From Yamagishiella unicocca (lineage: Eukaryota; Chlorophyta; Chlorophyceae; Chlamydomonadales; Volvocaceae), in NCBI GenBank assembly GCA_003116995.1, contig BDSL01000042.1, forward strand, positions 248,001 through 312,000: 64,000 bases of DNA, read 5' to 3'. Position numbers and translations under genes: made by a program. Shown piece by piece: positions 22,163 to 33,374 of the stretch. The notes under the pieces are model-generated. The model was not told the origin of the DNA and did not search any database. It saw only the letters and a program-made list of their open reading frames with translations. Each line of letters opens with the position of its first letter. The first letter of the stretch is position 1.

Positions 22163-23699
22163 TCGTGGCAGGCCTCAATCGGCGGCGCTGGCGGAGGTAG
22201 CGCAGATTGAAGCGCACGCGGGGCCGTGGATGGTCACGGTGTTGGGGTGCCCTTCGTGACGCACAACGAGCGGGGCAGCTGAGGGCTTGGATTGGATGGC
22301 GACCGTGCCGCTGTATTCATCCGCCTCGTGAAAAATACGTCGGTGCAGCTTGCCTAGTACGTGGTCTAGGTGGACCTAGTGCCTTGCTCGAATGGATTAG
22401 AGTCAAGCATGACGGCGAATGCAAGCGGTGCCTGGTGATGGGTGGTAGGCGGTAGACCGGTGCGTGGGGTGGTGGGCGGTAGACCAGTCGAGGCTGCGGA
22501 GGTAGCCGGTGCACTTTGTGCGTTGGGACGGGCTGGCGAGAAGCCCGTGGACCAATAAAGGCGCTCCACGGCAGGGGGCTGGGCCAAAAAAGATGCTGCG
22601 TGTGGAAGAGGCGCTGGGCCTGTAAAATGCTGTGCACGCGCAGATCAGGCGGCACGTGTGTGTCTGTCAGCTTTCCAGACTCTCAGAGACAGAGGATGTA
22701 CGGTAGCTTGTCGGGCATAGCTGAGCGTGGTAATTCGAGTACGGAGCCTTGGCTCGAGAGGGTGTGCGGTGCGCTGCATAGTGCGCGGACAAGGGCGCGT
22801 CCCTTGTGTGCGAGGGACGTCACATCACAGGTCTGCATTACCGTACACGGTGCACACGCAAAATGTACTGGTGTGACAGGTAGCATTTACCTCAACCAGG
22901 CTGTAACCTCGCAGAGCTCGTGCAGTTATGCTTCGAAACTCAAACATATGCGTGGACGAGGTACGGGTCCAGAGCCCCTTCACACCTTGTGGGTGCTGTG
23001 GATACGCATCCGAGACCGTGGTGCAGAAGGGGCACCCTACGGCGATATCTGCATCCTGGGCATTATGCTGCAGCGCATGGCCGTGCATGTTGCGGTTCAG
23101 GGAACGGGAAGCAGCAGCACCTAGCTGCACCTAGCGCACACTAGGAACGGGAAGGCCCTAGCGCAGAAACAAGAAGAGATTTGGGCACTCCCACAGGTAT
23201 GCCTCACCCGACCGTCACCCCCCGTTTCCCCCATGTTGGGCTACAGCAGAACGGGTGCCTTGCGCAGTACAGCTTTGGACAGCTTGGATGTCGCTACTTT
23301 TCAGAATATGCTTGATTGGGCGGCAGTATAAGGCTGAAACTGCCTCGGAAAATATGTTTATATATCAGCATCGTATGTGCGCTGCGGGCGTGGGTATTAT
23401 ACACAGCCGTAAAGTAGATGTGCTGGAACTGTCGAAGGACAGGCCTTGCCAAATTGCAAGGTTGCAATGTATCGCAGTACTGAAGGTTTAAAATAGCATT
23501 GTATATTGTTGCCGGACGCAATGGCCTTACTTTCCGGTAAGCGGTAACGCATGAATTTCTTCGGACAAGTTCGGGATCCAAGTCAAACTGGACGACGCTT
23601 GTTGGCAGCTTCGACGCTCATGGTCGCCTTGTTCCACACTCACACACTAACGTGACTTCACTATTTACATGTTATGCTGACACGCCATTCACATCTTCG
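22163..23699. other. Spacer between cyclin T and MAP65, no supported gene
   Basis: It contains the cyclin 3' UTR and the MAP65 promoter and 5' UTR. Open frames of up to about 200 codons exist between 22500 and 23130, but they show no family motif, have overlapping rivals on both strands, and lack clear splice-linked partners. Confidence 0.45.
22621..22625 (+). terminator. Possible TGTAA poly(A) signal for cyclin T
   Basis: TGTAA lies 459 nt past the stop codon, in the sense orientation. Confidence 0.4.
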
Positions 23700-26600
23700 A
23701 TGTCTACTCCAACCTTGACTGACGATGCCAACCAGGCTGCCGAAACGCACTTGGAGGCCTACTGTTCTCACTTTCGCGTGTGCATTGGGAAGTTGAGAGG
23801 CATATGGAAACAAGTAGGGAACGAGGCAGACGAGTGCCGGTCGCAGGTGCTTGTCGCAGCTGAACAAGCGCTCGCGGCTTGGACCCAGGCCGTTGACAGA
23901 GCTGAGGCCGAGCGCCAATCCATTAAGGTTCGAATGAGCTCGTCGACGTGGATCATGCTTACGATCGTGGGGTAAACTCCTCCCGCGCATCCGTCAATGT
24001 TCTTCACGCGCTGGCTTGGACCCCAGTGCGAGCAACACTCAGCAGCATATGGTGCCACACCTGCAGGCTCTCATTCAACAACACTCATCGGAAATCGGAA
24101 ACATCAAGGCCGAGTTGGATGACGGGGCGGATTCGCAGTCTTCGGAGGCGGACATCAGCAGCAGCATCCCCGGCGAGGTGATTCGGCCAAAGTGTGCTGA
24201 AATACAGCATCCAAACGGAGTTTATGCTGGATACCGTGTGTGCTGACCTGCTCGTCCGCCGCCGATGAACTTGTTGCTGATAGGGCGAGGCGACGCTGCT
24301 GCGCACCCTGGACATCCTGAAGGGGACCCTGCAGTTCTGGCGCATCAAGCGAGCGTCTCGGATGCAGACCTACGAGACCCTCATGGTACGCCACCGCTGC
24401 GGCTCAAGAAACCCTGTGGCACGCAGCCTGGCACTGCGTATGTGCGAGGATAGACGGCAGCAGATGGCAGGGAAGCGGCCAGGAGGGCGGCGGTCGATGT
24501 CCCTGTGCTGCTACGCGTTATGCGATGCACCAACTGGGGGACTCTGTCATTCCTCTCCCGCTGGTGTCAACGCACCCTGTCGCGCGCCCTCGATACAACA
24601 TGTGGTTATGCGTATCCTGCCCACTGTATGCTATGCACAGGAGGCGCACGTGTCCTTGAAGCAGCAGCTGGGCATCCGGCACAAGCCGGTGGAGGACATC
24701 GACATCACCACTGGGGCGCTGGAGTACCTCCAAATGGAGAACGGCAAGCTGATGGAGGATAAGGTTAGGAGCGGAGGGGCGCATTGCACGCACAGCGAAG
24801 GAAGGGTCATACGGTCACGCGATGGATGCGAGGTTCAATAGCCAGGCGACACGATCTTGAAAGCGAGGCTGGGTCAAATAATACTGCCGCTTGGGGGAAA
24901 ATCCAACACCATGCCGTGCGTCACATTCGTGCGAAGGTTAGATACTCCCTCCTGTGATTACCGTTTTGTCGGGTAATAACACCAACACACCGCACCACGC
25001 CGCAGGGTCGGCGGATAGCCCGCGCCGAAGAGCACCTCGACAAGCTGCGAACCATCTGCCGTGAGCTTGGCGAGGATAGCGCCGCTGCTGCCTCGGAGGT
25101 GCACCAGGCGCTCAGCTCCCTCAGGTAGCGTAGCCGGGCGTGAAGGCTCGGGGCCGTGGCTCGGGCTGCCTTGACATAGCCATGCGCTGCCGAAAAATGG
25201 GCACTAAGGTTACGGTACCAGCCACACGGCCACTAGTAGAGGAGCTAATGCAATCGAACATAACGCAAGGGTCGGGATGCACTGGAAAGCTGGTCCTTGT
25301 GAATGGGAGTCGCGAATGCGATTCGGCGCGCCGTCAAATGGCCGGCAGCCGTGTGGGAATCGTAAACGGATCGTTGTTGTGACCACGCGCGTTGTTGACA
25401 ACCGCCGCGTTCGTCGCGTCGCCGCCCGCAGCGCTGAGAAGGAGTCCGCTGAGGTGCTCGGCAGCGTGTACAAGCTCGTAGGCAGCCCCTCGCACCTGAC
25501 GGCAGGAGGCGATTTGGACTTGAGCGACAGCATGTTTGACCGGCTGTTGGTCAAGATTGCGGACATGCAGCGGCTCAAGGTGGGCAGCTGGAGTCGGTAG
25601 GGGAAGCTGGGAGGGGCGGCGGACAGGACAGAGCGGCTGTAGAGCCTGGATAGTCCCTAGCTTTTGTAGCCTGGGGGAGGAATGGGCCGAGTCAACGGGT
25701 CGATCAAAGTGGGGTAAGGAAAACTGACAGGGCTGGGTGCGCCAAAACGTGACGCTTATATGGCAGCCTAGAAATTTTGGAGTCGACTGTCATTCCTCAC
25801 GGCATTGACCGCAACAGCTTCGGACACGCCCATTGGGAACTCCAGGCGCCACTCTTGCACCCATTCCTTCAGCGTCTTGGCTCCCTACCTTGCTTCCGGC
25901 CTCTTGCGATCGGCGACTGCCCGCAGGTCGAGCGCGAGGCGCAGTCGCGTGACGTGCTCGAGATGCTGGGCAGCCTGTGGAGCGCACTCAGCATCCCGGA
26001 GGACGCGGCGGAGCGCAACATGGTGCACAAGATGCTCAGCCCCGACCGCCCGCAGCGCCTCCACAAGCGAACACTGGACAAGGTGCGGTCGATGGGCCCT
26101 TGCTTTTGACGCTCGGAACTGTACGACCGTCAGTAGGCCCGCCATGGGTGCCGCGCAGCCTGCCATGATGACAATAACATGCTACGTTGCTTCTTCCCCT
26201 CTGCTCCGCAGTGCCTGGCGGAGGTCAACAGGCTGGAGGGCTGCAAAGCGCAGGTGGGTCGTGCGCGTGCGTGGGCCGTGCATGGGGCGTTGGGGAATTG
26301 CAAGGACCACGTGGCAAGCCGTCGCACCGGTCTGTTGGGCCCTGCTGCGCTGACGCACCGACGCCACCCGCTGGCCGTCCGCTGGCCGCCCTTCCTCACG
26401 AATACCACCCTCCCTGGACGCGCCCCTTGCCCTGCGATGCACAGGCCATGCGGGACCTGGCTCTGGCCAAAGCCCGTGAGTTGGAGCAGCTTTGTATCTC
26501 CACGCGCATCAGCCCGCCCCACACGGGCCCACTGCTGGCTGAGCTGGACAAGGCGGGGCAGGTGTGTGGGGCTGAAAGGCGGGGGAGGGGTAGGTGCGTG

Positions 26601-28919
26601 GAGCTGGGAGGGCGGGGGGAAAGGGGAGGGGGGCTCTCACAACTTGGGAGGGAAGGTGCCCTCTGCGGTAGGATGATGTCCACACGCAGCTGTTGCGTCC
26701 TTGTAAACAACGGCCGGCCCAATACCGCAACAACCTCAACATCTCCGTCAGCATCCAAGGTTGCAAGCACCTCTTCCTCAACGGTTCCCATGTCCTGCCC
26801 TCCGTCCTCCTCTCTCACTCTCCCCCCGCTGCGACGCGGTGTTCTCACGGGCCCCCTCCAGCATGCATCTCAAAACGGGTCCACGGGTCTTCCTCGAATC
26901 CCCCGTGCAGATGACGCAGGTTCTGTCCAAGCTGGTGCGGCTGGTGGCGGAGGTGCAGGCCATGGCCACCAAGCGGGCGCCCATCCTGACCCAGGTGCAG
27001 GAGCTGCTGCAGGCGCAGGCCGACAGCGCCTGGCTGCGGTCCTACAACCAGAACGAGAACCGCTACAAGGCAGGTGTCGGCTGCGCGAGGGGATGAGATA
27101 AGACCATCCTTCTTGATCCTCGTTTCAGATTCAGTCAGGCGGAACAAGGCACGTTCCTTGTACATGTTTACACGCGTCCCTACCTTAGGGTATGCGCATG
27201 TTCCGACGAGGGGCCTGTTGAGGGGGTGCGTGTGTGACAGGCTGACTGCAACCCTGGTTGTGCCATGCTTGTGCCTGCCGTGTGCAACCCTGCAGGGCCG
27301 CGACGCGTCTCGCAACATGCAGCGCGCCATCAAGGCCGCCAAGCTGCGGGAGCGGCTGGGGCAGATGATGGAGACGATGCAGACGGCGCTTGGGGAGTGG
27401 GAGCTGGAGGAGGGCGGGCCGTTCCTGTACGACGAACAGATCTTGCAGGTCAGGCGGGCGCACGTGGTCAGCAGCAATTGGACAAGACGAGGGCTGGACT
27501 GGCAGTGCCCTGTAGCCCCGGGCTGTGCTGGTGGACGCGTAGCATAACGACGACAAACGAAGCGAAAATACGATGCCATTCATTCCGCCGGGCCCTAACC
27601 CATGTCAATCTTAACGCTCACTTTCACCCTCCTTCACAAACACAGGACACCCAGCTGAAGGCCGTGGAGGCCGAGCTGGAACAGCTCGCACTGGAGAAGG
27701 TGCCCAAGCCCAAGGCGCCCGCCCCCACGCCGGTCAGCGCAGCTGCCTCTGGCAAGCCGCCCTCCAGGCCCACTCCCGGCCCCTCGCTGGCCGGCCAACG
27801 CGGCCCCGCCAGCTCCTCCGGCGCCCCGCGCGCCCCTACATCGTCCGGCGGGGGCTCTGATCGCTCGTCCCTCACGCCCCGCACCGTGGCTGACACCGTG
27901 CGCCGAATGTCGATGGCGCCTGCGAGCGCACGAGATGCCGGCGTGTTCAGGGGCGGGGCGGCGTCAGCCCACCTGATGAGCAAGGTCATGCGCAGCAATG
28001 ACTTCGCTCCTGGAGCGCTCCGTGCCATCGCACAGGCCGCCTCCGAAACCACTAGTACGGCGACCCACATGCCAGGGAACACACCACCTCCAAGCCGCGG
28101 TCCCGCTGTGGGCATGTCGCCCGGTGTGGGCGCGTCGCCCGCGATGGGCGCCTCGCCTGCCATCGCCGCCTCGCCTGCGGTTGGGTTTTCGCCAATGGTT
28201 AGCAAAGGAGGCGCGATTGAGGACGGCGGTGACGACGTGGGAGGGGCCAGCAGCGTCAAGAACACCGCGCAGGACCTGTTCCGGCGATACCTCGGCGACG
28301 CTGCAGACGTCAACAAGTAAGCCACCGTACCGCCACCACCACCCTGCTCGGTTGCTGCAGCACTTTGCGCGGTACTGACGCACCTCACAGCTTCGTTACT
28401 TTTCTCGTATTTGTATGGCAGGGACTACTGCCGTTCATTTCGTGCGTTGACCCGCTCACCTTCGTGCCACAATCCGTTGCCCGGCCCGGCAGGCCAACCC
28501 CGTCCAAGATGCCTTCCGCCAGCCCCAAGCCGGTCGCTAAGCTGAGCTTTTCGGGGGTCGCCAGCGGGGCGGAGGACGACGGCACCGACGACGTGCGGGC
28601 CAAGTGCGACACACCAAAGAGCACCGCCACCTCTCGCACGAAGCAGCAGCGGCAAAACAAGACGCCACCGGTGAGTGCACACACCAACGCGCACGCACGC
28701 TCCGCAACGTGCTTTACCCTGCTGTACAAATCCTGCTGGTCTGTAGCTAGGGACCCCCTCGAGAAAGCTGTACCTAATCACTGTGATGACGTGCTGTCGT
28801 GCCACACTCCTCACAAAACGTACCTGTGTTCCCACTGTTTACAGAGGCCTGCGTCTTCTAGCGGCTCGATGTTCAGTCCGGAGGGAAAGCCCTCCCGGAT
28901 ACCGCGGGTCCGGATTTAG
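23700..28919 (+). CDS. MAP65: MAP65/PRC1/Ase1 family microtubule-bundling protein
   Basis: Fourteen exons: 23700-23927, 24067-24177, 24284-24385, 24641-24763, 25006-25124, 25432-25579, 25927-26082, 26212-26253, 26445-26561, 26911-27069, 27296-27448, 27646-28316, 28493-28670 and 28845-28919, about 793 aa. The family crosslinks antiparallel microtubules in the spindle midzone or phragmoplast/phycoplast. The N-terminal helical rod begins with a PRC1-like LRGIWKQVGNEADE (about residues 35-48). The conserved spectrin-like domain carries WLRSYNQNENRYK, GRDASRNMQRA and GPFLYDEQIL (about 420-485). The C-terminal third is Pro/Ser/Ala-rich and disordered, with clustered SP sites (MSPGVGASPAMGASP). The join after exon 10 needs either a GC donor at 27070 (AAG|GCAGGT) or a weak GT at 27076; the first is used here. 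The start is the ATG nearest the conserved N-terminus. Confidence 0.93.
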
Positions 28920-29219
28920 GGTTTAGAAATCTGGGTGCACCCTTGCGCTGTACAGTGCTATGCTGGTTGGGACGATGCCGTATACCGAACGAGGAGAGTC
29001 CAAGCGTTCATGTGCCACGGCACTGATGCTCCCTAGCCCCAATGGGCCATTGTTCGGGTCTGAGCGCGGGCGGGGGTCGCACAGTAGAATAAGGAGGGCG
29101 GGCATGGTGGGGCATCAAAGGGGCGTTTGGTATAGAATATATCCCTACACAACCCTGCAGGGGAAACGCCCAACGATGCCAGGGCGTCCTCCGATTGCAC
29201 CAATACTACCTACAGCCAT

Positions 29220-29224
29220 TGTAA
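29220..29224 (+). terminator. Possible TGTAA poly(A) signal for MAP65
   Basis: TGTAA lies about 300 nt past the MAP65 stop, in the sense orientation. Confidence 0.45.
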
Positions 29225-29651
29225 CAGGACGCACCGCTTTCTTTCACGGCGTCGCAATCGAAGAGGGCGGAGTCCCCATTGAGTTCTGGCATCAGCGATT
29301 GTCGTTACATGGTGACGAGCAGCATTGGCCAGCTTGGCCGGCTGCGACAGGCACCAGATCAAAATCAAAACACCTGCGAAATGAAATAGCTGTGCCTGCA
29401 CACTTCCATGCGGAAGGATTGCAAATTCTTCATAACCACACCTCTTTAATATGACATCACTCAACCTGAATACAGAACCACAGAGCTACTCGGCAGCACG
29501 GCGATGCCCGGCCGTGTCTGGGTAGATGGGGAAACGCCTTAGCCTCCGCAGCACGATCATCATCCACGCAACCGCGATATCTCCTTGAGAACGCTCGGCC
29601 ACACCACAGCTTTGGACAGTGCCATCACAAAAAGGTACACCTACTCGTCAA

Positions 29652-29656
29652 TTACA
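29652..29656 (-). terminator. Possible TGTAA poly(A) signal for the membrane-protein gene
   Basis: Plus-strand TTACA is TGTAA on the gene's strand, about 165 nt past the stop at 29822. Confidence 0.45.
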
Positions 29657-29821
29657 GCTCGCCAGCATCCGACTCTCACTGCGCCCAAAAGGCTGCCTGC
29701 TGTGACAGTCGGTGGCTCATTTGGCAAAAACGCTACTATGTTCAAACTTCCAACAGCCTATGCCTTCTTGCTGCCCTCCGGGACCCACGAGTACACTCAA
29801 CAATTCGTAACTTTGCGTAAA

Positions 29822-30998
29822 TCACTTCAAGTCGGGGCTGCTGTACGGGTTGTTGTCGAAGGGGATGTACGGGTCGACCGTGGGTTCACTCAGAAGGCGC
29901 TCCGGGTCGATGTAAGCGGGAGGGCCGGACATTTCCCGCCCGCCGTGCAAGAAGCTGTCTCCGAACACCGAGTACACTCCCGTGAATAACAAGGAGAAGA
30001 CCAGCATGAAGGGCAGGAAGCCCAGGAACACAGAGCCACCCAGCTGCAGGAGCAGCTTGGCGCGACCAGGGAGGCCCTGAAAGCAGGTTCCACAAGGCAT
30101 GGGAGGCCATTGGCAGGTGGTGCAGACATGGGGCTGAGATTGTGCAGAGTGTTCTATAAAAAACCACTACCGCGCCCTATCAGCATCTTCTGGCGCGCGT
30201 GGCTTACCTCCCCCCCCATGATTGAGCCGCCCATGTCGTCCGAACCCCACCTCGGCGCACAAAAGCGAGGCCAACCTCTCAGCTCTCAGCTTAAGGTCAG
30301 GCAGTGGCTACCCGCCTGAAACTTGCCCCGCCCCGCCTGCCCAGGTCCCCCGCCCCGCCTGCCCAGGACCCCCGCCGCACCTCCAGGCCCTCGGTGACCA
30401 TGTCCATGGACCGCTGCCGCTGGTCGCCCTCCACTTCGGACGCCATGGGCGGCGGAGCCGAACGGGAGCGTGTCCGGGTGGTGCTGTTGGCGCCGCTGCT
30501 GGAAGCGAAGGGGTTGGCTCCAGGAGGGGGGCTGCTGGGAGGAGTGCCTGCTGGGCACAGCAGCAGCGGCAGCGCGTGCATGCGATGCTTGGCCAGTTTT
30601 GGAGTGGGAGCCTTCGAGCCTAGTCAAGTAGAATACTAGATAACAGGCATCTGGGTACGGGCATCATCCGTGTCGAACGGAAGCGCAGACGCTTACGCGT
30701 GTGATGTGCTATGGATACCCCAACGTGCGGGCCAAAGCTCGACCCGATGGGACAACGCTCCCTGGGACATGCTTTCGCTAATGTTCGGATCCTCCCCCGG
30801 GATGCCCGCCGTCTGGCGTCCAGGTTGAGGGCTACGTGGAGGCCTCGGCAACGCACCTTTCGGAGGAGAAGCGGTCGTGTTGGAGCTCTCAGCAGGCCCC
30901 GGGCTGGCATCATCATCCATGGATGACAAACGTCGTCTCTGTAGCTCTTTAGAGAACAGCGACTCGAAGCTGCCATCTACGCTCCGACAAAAACGCAT
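29822..30998 (-). CDS. Unrecognised small membrane protein
   Basis: Exons (minus) 30998-30697, 30534-30381 and 30076-29822 join with matching phases (2, then 0) to give 236 aa. I do not recognise the family. The first 150 or so residues are Ser/Pro/Arg-rich and look disordered. A long hydrophobic stretch follows (LLLQLGGSVFLGFLPFMLVF and on to about residue 185), long enough for one or two membrane spans. After it comes a Pro/Gly/Tyr-rich tail with MSGPPAYIDPERLL, PYIPF and NPYSSPDLK. The donors GTAAGC and GTGCGG and the acceptor TTTCAG are good. A 43-bp GTAAGC-bounded segment at 30208-30250 would break the frame if included. The gene is tail-to-tail with MAP65. The hydrophobic last exon is the best-supported part; the first exon could be wrong. 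Confidence 0.5.
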
Positions 30999-33374
30999 GC
31001 CTCAAGCCAGTGACGCGTGTCATACGCACGCTACGGCCAAGTTGCAACGGACAAGCCTCATTTCATAAAAGGCTCAGATCATTTACACACCAGGCTTGTT
31101 CTCAGGCTCCGCGTTTGCCATCCACGGCCGATGCCCTCGGCGCGGAGATGCGTGTCCAAGCGGTGAGCGCCACTGTGCCTTATGCAGCCGTTGCATCAAG
31201 TTCCCATAGACGATACTATGCTGCATGTTTTCGCTCGCTCGAACTCAGAGCAAATAGGAGGGTTTGAATGCCAAGAAGTCCTTAACTGAAACTGGGTAAC
31301 GAGAAGTTTTACAATTGAATGGCATAAGTGTTGGCACGCACTCCTAACGCTAACAATTTATTGCGTCTACCTGCGTCACGCGTCGTACAATCCCGTATCC
31401 GTTGGCGATGTTCTGGTTAAGCCTTCGTCATTCCTTGGCATTCCATCTGTGAGTGGCGGTATCACGATAGGACCTACGAATGCCCAAAGCATATGTCGAA
31501 TCCTGGCGCCAAGTCGCTACGCACAGCGCCCCTCACCGCCTCGTCTTGGGCAAGAGACTCGGTCCAGGGTCGGTCTCGTGCGCAATCGTATTACAACAAT
31601 TTCAATCAGCCTCATGAATGCAAGTGGCATTGGATGGAGTTTGGTAGCCGATTGAGTGTTGCAGTCCCGTATGTGAACTTCCCGTCACCTTACCCGAAAT
31701 ATAGTTTGGACTGCGGGACTCAGGGTTGGCCTGGACAGGCCCCTGACGGCCTGACAGGCTGGCAGGGGCTGTGCTCATCTGTGCGGACCCATTTGACGTG
31801 CACGTTACCCTTGCTCAGGGGGACCCTCAGTGACAGTGGGTGACAGGCAGTGACGCACAGTTCGCGCTCACCAAGGCGCATCCCGGACCGAGTTAAGCAT
31901 GCATACTGGTACTCAGAATAATGGCGTCCTGCGCTTCGGCGTTCCAACGCGTCATTCGTACACGTAATGGCCCATCGGCGTTCTGGCCTGCACTGCCCAG
32001 GGCCGGCAGGGTAGAGCAACTCCAGCCGCTGGAAGCTTCGTGATCGAGAGGACGTATTGCGAGCTCGTACGGAACCGCCACGCTGGTACAGCTGCTGACG
32101 GACCATGACGAGCTCCGGGGTCTGGGCTCCTCCGCAGTGCCCGCAGGTACGACGGATTGCCCGGTACGGCAATCGATCCATACAGGGAGTGAAAATGACA
32201 CAAATCTAGCGGGATTTCCCAACATGCCAGGTCACCCTGGCCACCGTAGTGTCCCTGTCCTGATCTTCCCTGGCACCCCCCATGTGACCGCCCAGCTGCT
32301 GATAGCGCTGCTGGTCGGCTGATGGTGATGGAAGGTCGTGGCTAAGACTGTGATCGCGGCCGTCTGCATAGCAGGATACCTCAGGATACCATATATCGGC
32401 TGGACCACTCGTACACAAGGGACCGCCCCTGCCAGCCCCTGCCAATCCGTGACCTGCGGCGGTTGTTCCTTTCCCTTAGCCACAGCAGACAAAGGAAGTT
32501 CCGTGCTTGATAATTAGTATGCTTCACCTCCCATGACTTGCAACATGTTTGGTTGCAAACAGGCAGGGGCGCACAAGGGGAGAAAACAACCATGGAGGAG
32601 CAAGCAGGAAAATAATGTTCAACGGAATTAAACACACACACACACATATAAAACACACATACACGTCTGCGGTGGGCTCCCACCTGGTGCTGTGGGATAG
32701 TTTTGGCACTTCTCGCTGCACAGGCAGAAAGTACCCGGGAAACGATAAAAGGAATTATATTTGATTAAGGGAAACTATGTCTGAACCCATTTTCGTGTGC
32801 CCAATGCCCATACTAAGCCCACCCTAACCTGACGGCCCGCCCGTCCTTGGTTTGTCCCGAGGCGTCATCAAAGGTGATAGATAACATGTGTTAATCTACA
32901 ATGTATTTACCTGAGGTGCGCAAGAGGAAGTCAGACCAGTGGATGCAAACGGTAGGTGTTTTCAACCCACGCAGCTACTGAACACGAAAGGGTCGCGATC
33001 GCCCCATGCTGATGCGTAATACGTTGTAGTTAATATGTTTTATTTGGAAACGGTGGAAACCGTTCGGGCAGACCTGGAACCTGCTTACGCCATTACGCAG
33101 TTGCCGTAAAAGCGTCATTGGCTCACACAGTCCAAAGCAGCCATCCATAGCACTTGCACCTTCGCAGACAACAATCGCGCTATGAGCAAGTTTGCACGCA
33201 ACTGAATATAAGAGGAATACTAAACTTCACTTATTCTGTTGAGAGCGCTATATGTGTGACAAATTTGCGTGGAAGCCTCGAGGAGCAGGTTCGAGCAATT
33301 GACTTTGATAGTTTTGCTTCAGGCTTGCCGGCATCAGCAGTCGACGGAGCTCAGCATATTCGATAATTGCCAGC
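30999..33374. other. Divergent intergenic region with no supported gene
   Basis: About 2.4 kb between the start of the membrane-protein gene (minus) and the start of the ABCA gene (plus). It is AT-richer than its flanks. Short open frames on both strands show no motif. The only structured element seen is a CA-rich microsatellite at 32631-32664. Confidence 0.45.
32631..32664. repeat. CA microsatellite
   Basis: A run of about eight CA repeats, then atataaaa and a second short CA/TA run. Non-coding. Confidence 0.85.

Larger units (their letters stand above)
28920..29821. other. Convergent 3' region between MAP65 and the membrane-protein gene
   Basis: About 0.9 kb shared by the 3' UTRs of two genes that face each other. 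It has TGTAA on the plus strand at 29220 and TGTAA on the minus strand at 29652-29656. I see no coding feature in it. Confidence 0.5.

Noticed and set aside
22516..23124. 202-codon open frame between cyclin T and MAP65
   Set aside because: No motif or family likeness and weak codon bias, with overlapping frames of similar size on both strands. Treated as UTR or spacer.
28960..29454. 164-codon open frame after MAP65
   Set aside because: It lies in the convergent 3' region and contains a likely poly(A) signal for MAP65. No motif was seen.
33280..33305. GGTTCGAGCAA as a possible tRNA T-loop
   Set aside because: No matching acceptor stem, anticodon arm or D-loop could be folded around it.
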